Under the pieces are notes generated by a model. The model was not told the origin of the DNA, did no database searches, and saw nothing but the letters and a program-made list of their open reading frames with translations. From JADJPO01 sp963724535 (GTDB taxonomy: Bacteria; Actinomycetota; Actinomycetes; Actinomycetales; Kineosporiaceae): DNA of 64,000 nt. This document shows positions 53,233 to 61,744 of the stretch, one piece after another. Positions within the stretch are counted from its first letter, which is position 1, and every line of letters starts with the position of its first letter. The stretch is from the NCBI GenBank assembly GCA_963724535.1, contig CAVRVD010000015.1, positions 62,001-126,000 of the forward strand, read 5' to 3'. The position numbers were made by a program, and so were the translations under genes.

Positions 53233-54668
53233 TGGTTGACCACCGCCTCCATCACCTGACGGGCGATCGGGGCGGCGTCCCGGCCGCCGGCCGTGCCCTC
53301 GTCGAGCACCACGGCCACCGCCACCTTCGGGTCGTCCGCCGGGGCGAACCCCGTGAACCACACCGTCGGCCTCGCCCCCGGGACGCCGGTCTCCGCCGTC
53401 CCCGTCTTCCCCGCGACGTCGACGCCCGGGATGGCCGCCCGGGTTCCCGTGCCGCTGGTCACGACAGAGCGCATCATCTCGGTCAACTGTGCCGCCGTGT
53501 CGCGGGAGACGGCCCGGCCGAGATCCTCGGGGGAGGGGCGCGACATCACCGACAGGTCGGAGGCGAGGACCCGGTTGACCAGCTGCGGCTTCATCACCAC
53601 GCCCCGGTTGGCGATCCCCGCCGAGACCATGGCGATCTGCATCGGGCTGACCCGGACGTCGTACTGACCGATCGCCGACTGCGCCTCCTGGGGCGGGCTG
53701 AGCTCGTCCGGGAACTGGCTGGGGGTCACCGTCAGCGGGATCCGCAGCGGCTCGCCGAAGCCGAACTTGGCGGCCTGCTCGCGCAGTGCCGCACCGCCCA
53801 ACTCCATGCCGATCGCGCCGAAGGCGGTGTTGCAGGAGATCCGCAACGCATCGGCAAGGGTGATCGTGTCCCCGGGACCGCAGGCACCGGAGAAGTCGTT
53901 GGGCAGGGTGATGTCCGTCTGCGGGAGGTCGAGCTCGGCCGGACCGGGCACCTCGGTGTCCGGCTTGTAGTCGCCGCTGGACAGCGCCGCCGCCGCGGTG
54001 ACCACCTTGAACACCGACCCCGGCGGGTAGAGCCGGCCGGCGATCGCCCGGTTCTCCAGCGGTCGGTCGGCGTCGTCGATCAGTCGGGTGTAGGCGTCCT
54101 TGACCTTCTCGGTGTCGTGGGCGGCGAGCACGTTCGGGTCGTAGGTCGGCTTGCTGACCATGGCCAGGACGGCGCCGGTGGTCGGGTCGAGGGCGACCAC
54201 CGCGCCGCTCCGGTCGCCGAGGGCGTCCGAGGCGGCCCGCTGCACCCGCGGGATCAGGGTGAGCTCCACCGTCGCCCCCTGCGCCGGCTTACCGGTGAGC
54301 AGGTCCTGGATCCGCCGGTAGAACAGCTGGTCGGCCGTGCCGGAGAGCAGCTCGTCGGCAGCGGCCTCCATGCCGGTGGCGCCGTAGACGACCGAGTAGA
54401 AGCCGGTGGCGGAGCTGTAGAGGGGGCCGTCGGAGTACTGGCGCAGGTAGCCGTAGGAGTCGTCGACCTTGACCGACTTGGCGATCTGTTGGCTGGCCAG
54501 CACGATCGGCTGCCGCTCGCGGCCGTAGTTCTTGTAGAGGGTGCGGGCGTTGCCGGGCCGTGCGTCGAGCCAGTCGGCCCGCACGAACTGGATGTACGTG
54601 GTGCTGGCGAACAGCGAGGCGAACAGCAGGGCGACGACGGCGGCCAGACGGCGCAGCGGGGTGTTCAC
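53229..54668 (-). CDS. pbpA: penicillin-binding protein PbpA (PBP2-type transpeptidase)
   Basis: 479 residues with an N-terminal membrane anchor (LAAVVALLFASLFASTTYI). Transpeptidase motifs: SVFK in LYPPGSVFKVVTAA, SCN in LRISCNTAFGAIG and KTGT in VAGKTGTAETG. It cross-links peptidoglycan with the partner RodA. GTG 54668 overlaps the rodA stop and its TGA overlaps the pknA start, both as GTGA. Confidence 0.93.
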   Translation of the reverse strand: MNTPLRRLAAVVALLFASLFASTTYIQFVRADWLDARPGNARTLYKNYGRERQPIVLASQQIAKSVKVDDSYGYLRQYSDGPLYSSATGFYSVVYGATGMEAAADELLSGTADQLFYRRIQDLLTGKPAQGATVELTLIPRVQRAASDALGDRSGAVVALDPTTGAVLAMVSKPTYDPNVLAAHDTEKVKDAYTRLIDDADRPLENRAIAGRLYPPGSVFKVVTAAAALSSGDYKPDTEVPGPAELDLPQTDITLPNDFSGACGPGDTITLADALRISCNTAFGAIGMELGGAALREQAAKFGFGEPLRIPLTVTPSQFPDELSPPQEAQSAIGQYDVRVSPMQIAMVSAGIANRGVVMKPQLVNRVLASDLSVMSRPSPEDLGRAVSRDTAAQLTEMMRSVVTSGTGTRAAIPGVDVAGKTGTAETGVPGARPTVWFTGFAPADDPKVAVAVVLDEGTAGGRDAAPIARQVMEAVVNQ

Positions 54669-56038
54669 GCCGGCATCACCTCCGCGATCTCGTCGCCCGG
54701 GATCCCCCGTGGCGGGGTGGGCGGCGGCGGGCGGCGGGCCGAGTCGGAGATCCGCAGCAGCAACGCGACGATGATCCAGTTCGACAGCAGCGAGGAACCA
54801 CCGTAGGCCAGGAACGGGGTGGTCAGCCCAGTCAGCGGGATGACCCGGGTGACCCCGCCGACGACCACGAACACCTGTAGGGCGATGGAGAAGGACAGAC
54901 CGGCGGCCAGCAGCTTGCCGAACCCGTCCCGCACCCCGATCGCGGTGCGCAGGCCGCGCTCGACGAGCAGCAGGTAGAGCATCAGGACGGAGAACAGGCC
55001 GGTCAGGCCAAGCTCCTCACCGATCGCCGCGACGATGAAGTCGCTCTCGGCGAACGGGACGATGTCGGGCCGGCCACGGGCCAGACCGGTGCCCAGCAGC
55101 CCCCCGCTGGCCATCCCGAACAGGCCCTGCTGCAACTGGTAGGCGGGCACCGAGGGGTCGAAGGTGTGCAGCCACATGTCGACCCGGTCCTGGACGTGGG
55201 CGAACAGGGTCCAGGCCGTGACGGCGCCGCCGACGAACAGGGCCATGCCGATCACGATCCAGCTGATCCGTTCGGTGGCGACGTAGAGCAGCGCGACGAA
55301 CAGGCCGAAGAACAGCAGCGAGGTGCCGAGATCACGCTGGAAGACCAGAACGGCAAGGCTGACCATCCAGACCACCAGGATCGGCCCGAGGTCACGCGCC
55401 CGCGGCAGCTGCAGGCCGAGGATCCTGCGGCCCACCAGGGACAGCGAGTCGCGCGAGTTCACCAGGTACCCGGCGAAGAACACCGCGAGCAGAATCTTGG
55501 CGATCTCGCCGGGCTGGAAGGACATCGGACCGAGCCGGATCCAGATCCGGGCGCCGTTGATCTCCCGGCCGACCAGCGGCAGCAGGGGCAGCAGCAGGAG
55601 CACGATGGCGCCGGCCATCGCCGTGTAGGTGTACCGGGACAGGCCGCGATGGTCGCGCAGCCCGATCAGCACCCCGATCGCCGCGATGATGCCGAGCGTG
55701 GTCCAGGTGAACTGGCGAAGCGCCAGCGACTCACCGACGTCCCGTCCCTCGGCCAGGTCCAGTCGGTGGATCATCACCAGCCCGAGACCGTTCAGCGCCG
55801 TAGCGATCGGCAGGATCACCGGGTCGGCATAGGCGGCTCGGATCCGCAGCACCAGGTGCAGCGCGAGGGCCAGCAGGGCGAGTCCGCCGCCATAGGTCAG
55901 CATGTCCGGGGGCGGCGCCCCCCGCTCGGCGATGCCGACCAGGGCGTAGGCGCCCAGCCCGATGCTGATGGCCAGCACCAGCAGCACCAGCTCGACGTTG
56001 CGTCGGGTGCGCGAGGGGAGCGGGGAGACGACGGCCAT
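54665..56038 (-). CDS. rodA: SEDS glycosyltransferase RodA/FtsW family
   Basis: 457 residues with about twelve membrane segments. FQPGEIAKILLAVFFAGYL, FLGTSLLFFGLF-type (QRDLGTSLLFFGLFVALLY) and GLTTPFLAYGGSSLLSNW are the conserved SEDS motifs. It polymerises lipid II into glycan strands during elongation. It is the gene before pbpA in the signalling operon. The ATG is at 56038. Confidence 0.93.
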   Translation of the reverse strand: MAVVSPLPSRTRRNVELVLLVLAISIGLGAYALVGIAERGAPPPDMLTYGGGLALLALALHLVLRIRAAYADPVILPIATALNGLGLVMIHRLDLAEGRDVGESLALRQFTWTTLGIIAAIGVLIGLRDHRGLSRYTYTAMAGAIVLLLLPLLPLVGREINGARIWIRLGPMSFQPGEIAKILLAVFFAGYLVNSRDSLSLVGRRILGLQLPRARDLGPILVVWMVSLAVLVFQRDLGTSLLFFGLFVALLYVATERISWIVIGMALFVGGAVTAWTLFAHVQDRVDMWLHTFDPSVPAYQLQQGLFGMASGGLLGTGLARGRPDIVPFAESDFIVAAIGEELGLTGLFSVLMLYLLLVERGLRTAIGVRDGFGKLLAAGLSFSIALQVFVVVGGVTRVIPLTGLTTPFLAYGGSSLLSNWIIVALLLRISDSARRPPPPTPPRGIPGDEIAEVMPA

Positions 56039-56103
56039 CTAGCGGCACCGGTCCAGGTTCGGTCCGGGAGCCGCTCGTCCGGCTCGGCTGGTGGCATCCG
56101 GGG

Positions 56104-57558
56104 TCATGGCACCTGGTCCAGACAGTCCAGGGGGATCGTCGGCGTGACCCGCAGGCTGGCCGACGGGCTGGGGGCGGGGATCGGGGAGGCGGTCGGCGCC
56201 ACCGCGGCTTGGGCGGCGGCCGCGACCGGCAGGGACGGCACGGGTGCGGCACCGGCGGTCCGAGCGGCGGCGGCCGCCGTCCGCGCCTGGGAGATGCTCG
56301 GGTCGGGCGAGACCGCGGTGGGAGACGGGGAAGGGGCCGGCGAGGGACTCGGGATCACGGCGCGGCAGCGCTCGGCCAGGTCGCGGTACCGGGTCACGAT
56401 GGCCTGCGCCTGGGCGTCGCCGTCCGCCGGGATGCCCTTGCGGATCTGGTCCACCGCGTAGTCCGGCAGGTCGGCGAGCTGCACGTCGGCCCGCTCCTGC
56501 ACCTGGGACAGACTGATCGGGCCGATGTCCTGCGGCAGACCGGTGAACACCGCCACCTGTCCGTCCTGCTCGCCGACGAACATCTGACTCTGCACCCACC
56601 GCCAGGCACCGAAACCGCCGCCGAGCAGGACGACGACGACGGCCGCCGCGGCCGCCGGGGCGCGCCAGGCCGGCCGGGTCGCCTCCGGGCTCGGTGAGTC
56701 CTCCTCGTCGCCGTCGCCGGCGGTGAGCGCCGCGGCCCGCTCCGCGGCCGAGCTGCGCGCGCGGGGCAGGCCTCGGCGGCGCTGGTGCAGGGAGGCGGCG
56801 CCGACGACGAACGGCGAGCTGTCGCCGCTGGCGGCGTCGTCGATGACGTCGGCGACGATGCAGGTGACGTTGTCCGGCGCCCCGGCCCTCAGGGCCAGCT
56901 CGACCAGCTTCTCGCAGGTCTGCCCTGGGTCGGAGAGCTCGGCGAGGGTCTCCTGCAGGGTGTCGGCGCTGACGACACTGGACAGACCGTCCGAGCACAG
57001 CAGGTAGCGGTCGCCGATCCGGCCCTCACGCATCGACAGGTCCGGTTCGGCGCTCTCGATGACGTCGCTGAGGACGCGCATCAGCACCGAGCGCTGCGGG
57101 TGGTGCTCGGCCTCGGTGAGGGTGATCCGGCCCGCGTCGACCAGGGTCTGCACGAAGGTATGGTCCTTGGTGATCTGGACCAGCGCGCCCTCGCGCAGAA
57201 GGTAGGCCCGCGAGTCGCCGATGTGCGCCAGCGCCAACCGGTTGCCACTGCGCAGCAGCGCCGTGACCGTGGTACCCATCCCGGCCAGGGCCGGCTCCTC
57301 GTCGACCCGCTGCAGCAGCTCGTCGTGCGCGGCACCCACCGCCTCGGCCAGGTGGTCCAGGGCATCGGCCCCGTGCGACTCGTCGTCCAGCGGGGCGAGC
57401 TCGCCGATCGCCAGCGACGAGGCGACGTCGCCCCCCGCGTGCCCGCCCATACCGTCGGCCACGACGAGCAGGTGCGGACCGGCGTATCCGGAGTCCTGGT
57501 TGTTGGACCGGACCAGACCGATGTCGGAGCGGGCCGCATAGCGCAGAGCGATGGCCAA
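56104..57558 (-). CDS. pstP: PP2C-type Ser/Thr phosphatase PstP
   Basis: 484 residues. The PPM domain (1–235) has SNNQDSGY, VVADGMGGHAGGD, LAHIGDSRAYLL, LCSDGLSS and DNVTCIVAD, providing the metal-binding aspartates. A linker, one membrane segment (PAAAAAVVVVLLGGGFGAW) and an external domain ending in a Pro/Ser/Ala tail follow. It reverses PknA/PknB phosphorylation. The only suitable start is TTG 57558 behind GGAGG, just after the fhaB stop. Confidence 0.92.
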   Translation of the reverse strand: MAIALRYAARSDIGLVRSNNQDSGYAGPHLLVVADGMGGHAGGDVASSLAIGELAPLDDESHGADALDHLAEAVGAAHDELLQRVDEEPALAGMGTTVTALLRSGNRLALAHIGDSRAYLLREGALVQITKDHTFVQTLVDAGRITLTEAEHHPQRSVLMRVLSDVIESAEPDLSMREGRIGDRYLLCSDGLSSVVSADTLQETLAELSDPGQTCEKLVELALRAGAPDNVTCIVADVIDDAASGDSSPFVVGAASLHQRRRGLPRARSSAAERAAALTAGDGDEEDSPSPEATRPAWRAPAAAAAVVVVLLGGGFGAWRWVQSQMFVGEQDGQVAVFTGLPQDIGPISLSQVQERADVQLADLPDYAVDQIRKGIPADGDAQAQAIVTRYRDLAERCRAVIPSPSPAPSPSPTAVSPDPSISQARTAAAAARTAGAAPVPSLPVAAAAQAAVAPTASPIPAPSPSASLRVTPTIPLDCLDQVP

Positions 57559-57563
57559 TCCGG

Positions 57564-58082
57564 CTACCTCCGCAGCTCGAGAGTGGTGCGGCCGATCCGG
57601 AAGTTGGTCCCGGCCTCGACCACGGTGGCGGCGTCCAGTCTGCGCCGACCGACATAGGTTCCGTTGGTCGAACCGAGATCCTCCAACATCCAGACCCCGT
57701 CCTGCAGGGACAACTGGGCATGCCGGTTCGAGGCGTAGTCGTCCTCCAGCACGAGGGTGCACTCGGGCGCCCGACCGATCAGCACCGGCGCCTGGCCGAG
57801 GGCGAGCGAGGTCCCCTTGAGCGAGCCCTCGGTGACCACGAGCTGGCGGGCCGCACTCCCGCTCCCCGCGCCGGGGGCCGGAGCGCCACCGCCAGCACCG
57901 GCGGCCGCCGGGACCGGGGTGCGCGCCCGCGCCCGGGGCGAGGCGGACCTCGCCGGCGTCTCCTTGCGCCGGACCTGGGTGCCGAACAGGTCGCGACGCA
58001 GGACGGCGACCACGGAGACGACAAGCAGCCACAGCAGGGCCAGGAACCCCAGGCGTAGCAGGGTCAGGGTCAGCTCGCTCAT
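57564..58082 (-). CDS. fhaB: FHA-domain protein FhaB (FipA-like)
   Basis: 172 residues: N-terminal membrane segment (TLTLLRLGFLALLWLLVVSVVAVL), Ala/Gly/Pro-rich linker and a C-terminal FHA domain with LIGRAPECTLVLEDDYASNRHAQL and LEDLGSTNGTYVG, which binds phosphothreonine. In mycobacteria it is a PknA/PknB substrate that links to FtsZ/FtsQ. The stop lies 5 bp before the pstP TTG. Confidence 0.92.
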   Translation of the reverse strand: MSELTLTLLRLGFLALLWLLVVSVVAVLRRDLFGTQVRRKETPARSASPRARARTPVPAAAGAGGGAPAPGAGSGSAARQLVVTEGSLKGTSLALGQAPVLIGRAPECTLVLEDDYASNRHAQLSLQDGVWMLEDLGSTNGTYVGRRRLDAATVVEAGTNFRIGRTTLELRR

Positions 58083-58092
58083 CGGGGGGTCG

Positions 58093-58998
58093 TCACCACG
58101 GCCCGCGGTCGGACGGGGCGTCGACGGCACCGGAGACAGCGGGGGGACCGGCCAGGTCACCGTCGTGGTAGGTCAGCCGGGTTCGGCCGATGGTGATCGT
58201 GCTGCCGTCGCGCAGGGTGGCGACCGGGTTCTTGGCGCCGTCGACGTGGGTCCCGTTGGTCGAGCCGAGGTCGATGATCCGGGCCCGGCCGTCGGTGATG
58301 TGGATCTCGGCGTGCCGCCGGGAGACGCCGGAGTCGTCGAGCATCACGTCGGCCTCGCTGCCTCGGCCGATGACGGTGACCGGGCGGGTGATCTCCAGTC
58401 GGCGTCCGTCGTAGTCCAGGCTCGGGCGTGGCCGGCGGGGCTGCTCGCCGGGCCGGCCCGACTCGTCGGCGCCGGCCTCAGGAGTCGGCTGGGTCCAGCC
58501 GACCTGGGCCGGCGGGGGTGGCGCGGCGCGCCGTCCGGCGGGGGCCGGAGCGGGCGGGAGCGGCACACCGGGGGCGGATGGGTCGACGACCGGCGGGCCG
58601 GCAGCACGCCGTCCGCTGGGGGCGTCGCCCTTGGCGCTTCGGCTGCGGACCCGGAACAGGCCGGTGTCGAGGTCGTCGGCCTGTTCGAAGGCGACGCTGA
58701 CCGGCCCGGCGAGGTGGTAGCGCTGCTGGCGGGCGTACTCGGCGACGACCGCACCGAGCTCGTCGCTGAGCGCCTCCTCCCACTGGCCGAGCCGCTCGTG
58801 GTCGGCGGGGCCGAGCTCGACGACGAAGAAGTTGGGGGCGATGGTGCGGTCGCGGGCGACGATCGCAGCGTGGTCGTCGCACTCGCGACGTAGTGCACTG
58901 GCGATCTCGACCGGCTGCACCTCGCTGCGGAAGGCCTTGGCGAAGGCACCGTTGACGGCGCGCTCGATCCCCTTCTCGAAGCGGTCCAGCACTCCCAC
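58093..58998 (-). CDS. fhaA: FHA-domain protein FhaA with DUF3662 head
   Basis: 301 residues. The first 120 residues (VLDRFEKGIERAVNGAFAKAF … VQPVEIASALRRECD) are the DUF3662 domain, followed by a Pro-rich linker and a C-terminal FHA domain with VIGRGSEADVMLDDSGVSRRHAEI and DLGSTNGTHVDG. FhaA binds phosphorylated partners such as PknB and the MviN pseudokinase in mycobacteria. GTG 58998 has GGAGGGAG upstream and is the first gene of the operon. Confidence 0.92.
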   Translation of the reverse strand: MGVLDRFEKGIERAVNGAFAKAFRSEVQPVEIASALRRECDDHAAIVARDRTIAPNFFVVELGPADHERLGQWEEALSDELGAVVAEYARQQRYHLAGPVSVAFEQADDLDTGLFRVRSRSAKGDAPSGRRAAGPPVVDPSAPGVPLPPAPAPAGRRAAPPPPAQVGWTQPTPEAGADESGRPGEQPRRPRPSLDYDGRRLEITRPVTVIGRGSEADVMLDDSGVSRRHAEIHITDGRARIIDLGSTNGTHVDGAKNPVATLRDGSTITIGRTRLTYHDGDLAGPPAVSGAVDAPSDRGPW

Positions 58999-58999
58999 C

Positions 59000-59307
59000 G
59001 TCTCCCTCCTTCCCCGAGCGGTGCGCCGGTCCACGCGGCGTCCGGTGGCGAGGACGACGTGGGTGGCCGGCCCGCCGGAGCCAGCGTAACGGCGTGGCCA
59101 GGGGCAGGGTTAACCAGAAGTCGGGGCCCGATCTGGTGGGGGTGGGAGTTCGGGTGGAGTCGCCTCGTCCAGCGGCGAAGCACCGTCGGCCGGGACGAGG
59201 TTCGTGGCACCGGCCGGGACGGCGGGTCGGTGCCGGACCGGGGGATCGGCCGGACCGAAAGCGGCTCGGGAGCCACGCTCGGTGCGTGCTAGCCTTCTCG
59301 GCGCTAC
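59000..59307. other. 308-bp gap between fhaA and tRNA-Leu
   Basis: No credible gene is seen. It should hold the fhaA operon promoter (minus strand) and the tRNA promoter (plus strand); TAGCCT at 59290–59295 is a possible -10 for the tRNA, 12 nt before its first base. No -35 could be fixed. Confidence 0.4.
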
Positions 59308-59391
59308 GCGCGAGTGGCGGAATAGGCAGACGCGCACGGTTCAGGTCCGTGTGCCCGAAAGGGTGTGGGGGTTCAACTCCCCCCTCGCGCA
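59308..59391 (+). tRNA. leuT: tRNA-Leu (anticodon CAG)
   Basis: 84 nt with a seven-bp acceptor stem (GCGCGAG/CTCGCGC), D arm, anticodon stem CACGG/CCGTG with loop TTCAGGT (anticodon 59342–59344), a long variable arm (GTGCCCGAAAGGGTGTG region) and T arm GGGGG-TTCAACT-CCCCC. The long variable arm and the anticodon fix leucine. CCA is not encoded. In M. tuberculosis leuT also adjoins fhaA. Confidence 0.95.
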
Positions 59392-59503
59392 CTGACAAAA
59401 CCCCAGGTCGGGCCCGCTTCTCACACAGGCACAAGCGCCGTGCCATCATCGTGCCATCCTTTTGGGCCATAGACGGTTCCCTGCGAGGGCCCGGAGATCG
59501 CCC

Positions 59504-59720
59504 ATGGCCTCCATCTCCGAGCGGACAATGCCCTCCGGGACTGTCCAGATCCGCCTCACCCACCGCCTGCACGGCAAGCGGCAGCATGTCTGCATGCCCA
59601 ACCGCGCGACTGCCGAGATGTGGCACGCGATCTTCGAGGCGATGGGCCCGGCCGAGGGCGAGCGGCGCCTGCGTGCCGAGGCTGCCGAGACGGTGAGTCC
59701 CACCCCGACGGCAGCTGCGC
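59504..59720 (+). pseudogene. N-terminal remnant of a tyrosine-recombinase-like integrase
   Basis: About 70 codons from ATG 59504 read MASISERTMPSGTVQIRLTH, then KRQHVCMPNRATAEMWHAIF and EAMGPAEGERRLRAEAAE. This is the layout of the arm-binding N-terminal domain of actinophage integrases: a short three-stranded sheet that begins MASIxKRT, a helix starting at RAxAExW, and the hinge to the core-binding domain. It then runs into unrelated sequence with no catalytic R-H-x-x-R-Y part. It lies 112 bp after a tRNA 3' end, the classic integration site. The call is by pattern and moderate. Confidence 0.45.
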
Positions 59721-59863
59721 CGGGGTCGCTCGCCTGGGGGTCAGGCGGAGGTCTCGGGACCGCTGCGGACCTGACCGCTAGGAGCCGGCCGCAGTCCCCG
59801 GCGGTCACGAGAGAGTCGCGGGGACTGCGGGTGATCCACAGGCCGGAGACCGGGCCCGGGGTG

Positions 59864-60130
59864 TCAGCGACACTGGGTGTAGTAGCGGCCGAACCAGACG
59901 GCCAGCATCCCGATCAGCAGGACAGACGAGAAGGCCGCCATCGACTCGGAGCCGTACTCGGCGGGGAGCCACCGGTTCACCACCAGCGCGACAGCGAGAG
60001 CGACGACGACCGCTGCCAACCCCCCTACCAGGACGCGCTCCTTGCTGGGCTCAGCGCCCACCCACAGGTAGGCCGCCGCCATGCACGCAAGGGCCACTGC
60101 CGCAGGGATGAGCGACTTGAGAGCCGTCAT
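59864..60130 (-). CDS. small membrane protein of unknown function
   Basis: 88 residues with three hydrophobic segments (IPAAVALACMAAAYLWVG, VLVGGLAAVVVALAVALVV, MAAFSSVLLIGMLAVWFG) and no recognised motif. The best ribosome site, AGGAGGTGAG, is about 15 nt before the ATG and closer to a GTG that opens a five-codon frame (VNQNS) whose TGA overlaps this ATG, so translation may be coupled through a mini-leader. It is inside the debris region behind tRNA-Leu. Confidence 0.55.
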   Translation of the reverse strand: MTALKSLIPAAVALACMAAAYLWVGAEPSKERVLVGGLAAVVVALAVALVVNRWLPAEYGSESMAAFSSVLLIGMLAVWFGRYYTQCR

Positions 60131-60145
60131 GAGTTCTGGTTCACC

Positions 60146-60265
60146 TCACCTCCTGTTGTAGCAGCCGAGAACCGTGAAACCAACGATCCGGACGCGCAGA
60201 TAGGGTCTGCCGGTCGGGCAGAGTCCCCACCTGTCGACGTAGGCGTTGGCCACCGCGATGAGCAC
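60146..60265 (-). pseudogene. fragment of a small membrane protein
   Basis: From GTG 60265 the frame gives 39 residues beginning VLIAVANAYVDRWGLCPTG; it is open and strongly hydrophobic for about 18 more codons upstream (CLLGPVVCVVAGV) but there runs into a TGA with no start. It looks like the C-terminal end of a membrane protein that has lost its beginning. It precedes the 88-residue membrane protein by 15 bp. Confidence 0.35.
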
Positions 60266-60366
60266 CCCCGCGACGACGCAGACGACCGGACCGAGGAGGC
60301 AGAGGGCGGCGCCTCAGCAGGCCGGGAGAGCGCGGTGCAGGCCGCGGCCCGGCATGCCTTCCCCAT

Positions 60367-60423
60367 CGAGGGGTCACTTCAGCGGGTCCTTGGGTGCGAT
60401 CGACCTACGAAAGTGACCCCTCG
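60367..60423. repeat. 13-bp perfect inverted repeat
   Basis: CGAGGGGTCACTT (60367–60379) and AAGTGACCCCTCG (60411–60423) with a 31-nt loop, ending 19 bp before the stop of the minus-strand PepSY-like gene. It may terminate that gene, or mark an end of the inserted segment; no T tract follows. Confidence 0.7.
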
Positions 60424-60441
60424 GGGATGGCGCGGGCTCGG

Positions 60442-61005
60442 TCACCCCTGGAGGGTGCTGGTGCCGTTCGCCGCGGCCGGGTCGCTGCTCTGGCTCGACT
60501 GACCCGACGGGTCGGGCGCCTGTCCGGACCTCTCGCCCTGCTGCGCGCCCGGACCACCGTGCGGCCCGCCCCGGCCGGCCATGTCGTTGACGGTGACACT
60601 CGACAGGTCCGCGCTCACCTCGTAGAACACCGGCTGACCGTCCTTGGTGCCGAGGGCGTCGTAGGCGCCGTCGGAGTCCTTGCGGACGACCTCGATGGTG
60701 ACGGCCGAGTCCTCGGCCTGAACGGCGGCGATCACCCTGTCGGCCTCGTCACCGGTGACCGGGGTGTCCTGGGAGCCGCCCATCGCCCCGTCGCACTCGT
60801 CGCCCTGCCCGCGTGGACCCCGGTTCTGCTGGTCCTGTCTCGCCTGGTCAGGCGCGCCCTCGGCGTCCGGGGTGGCCCGCGCCGACGTGGAGGGGGTGGG
60901 GGTGGGCGTGGTGCTGTCGGCGTTGGCGGCCAGGTTGCCGCCGACCAGGACGGCGCCGCCCACAGTCAGGGCCGCCGCTGCGAGTCCGAGCTTCTTGCTG
61001 TTCAT
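60442..61005 (-). CDS. secreted PepSY-like protein
   Basis: 187 residues with a signal peptide (KKLGLAAAALTVGGAVLVGG … ANA). A low-complexity Thr/Pro and Asp/Gln-rich region leads to VTGDEADRVIAAVQAEDSAVTIEVVRKD, then YDALGTKDGQPVFYEVSADLSSVTV, which follows the PepSY pattern (helix then three strands). The C-terminus is Gly/Ser/Pro/Gln-rich. Function unknown; PepSY domains are often proposed as protease inhibitors. ATG 61005 has GAGGAGAG upstream. Confidence 0.72.
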   Translation of the reverse strand: MNSKKLGLAAAALTVGGAVLVGGNLAANADSTTPTPTPSTSARATPDAEGAPDQARQDQQNRGPRGQGDECDGAMGGSQDTPVTGDEADRVIAAVQAEDSAVTIEVVRKDSDGAYDALGTKDGQPVFYEVSADLSSVTVNDMAGRGGPHGGPGAQQGERSGQAPDPSGQSSQSSDPAAANGTSTLQG

Positions 61006-61167
61006 GGCGAGTCTCTCCTCGATGTGTCCGTGCGGTGGTTGTCACCGCGTCGTGGACCAACCGTCGAGGCCGCACCTGTCCGCCACCTGTGCTGGGCTTC
61101 GGTCTGCGCCATGACTGCCGGACGGCGCGCGGCGGCGCCGGGTCGCATCGCTGGTTAGCATCAGGAG

Positions 61168-61740
61168 ATGACGCACCGCCCCTCCCGCCGCGCCGTCCTG
61201 GGGCTGGCTGCGGCCCCGCTCTTGGCCGCGTGCTCGAGTCGGTCGCCCACCGGGTCGGCGGCCGGGTCGTCGTCGGCGATGTCGGCGCAGCCCGGCTCGG
61301 CGGCCGGTGGGACGACGTCCAGCGCCGGAGCCGGGATCCGGCTCGTCGTCGCCAAGAGCCCGACCTGCGGGTGCTGTGCGCTGTGGATCGACCATCTGAC
61401 CGCCCGCTCCGTACGGGTCGAGGTCTCCCACCCCGCCTCGCTGGACGCGGTGTTCGCCGAGCACCAGATCCCCACCGACCTGCGGGCCTGCCACCTGGCC
61501 ACGACCCCGGACGGCGCGGTCTTCGTGGGCCACATCCCGGCACCGTTCCTCGTCGATTACCTGCGCGAGCCGCCGGCCAGGGCTCGCGGCCTGGCGGTGC
61601 CGGGCATGCCCGTCGGCACCCCGGGCATGGAGTCCGGGGACGCCTTCGAGCCCTACCAGGTGATCCAACTCGGGGCCGACGGCTCGACGTCGGTCTACGC
61701 GGACGTCGCGACGGCCGCCGATCAGCGACTCGACGCCTGA
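61168..61740 (+). CDS. DUF411 lipoprotein, probably copper-related
   Basis: 190 residues. A twin-arginine/lipobox leader (SRRAVLGLAAAPLLAAC), a Ser/Gly-rich linker, then a thioredoxin-like DUF411 domain with VVAKSPTCGCCALWIDHL, VFAEHQIPTDLRACHLA and FVGHIPAPFLVDYL. The CxCC cluster is a likely metal site. Members are often near copper genes; the multicopper oxidase follows 4 bp later, so the two are cotranscribed. Confidence 0.85.
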   Translation: MTHRPSRRAVLGLAAAPLLAACSSRSPTGSAAGSSSAMSAQPGSAAGGTTSSAGAGIRLVVAKSPTCGCCALWIDHLTARSVRVEVSHPASLDAVFAEHQIPTDLRACHLATTPDGAVFVGHIPAPFLVDYLREPPARARGLAVPGMPVGTPGMESGDAFEPYQVIQLGADGSTSVYADVATAADQRLDA

Positions 61741-61744
61741 GGCG

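Noticed and set aside
59462..60502. A 346-codon plus-strand frame behind tRNA-Leu as one gene
   Set aside because: Only the first part resembles a protein (integrase N-terminus); the rest runs antisense to small membrane frames and is low-quality sequence.
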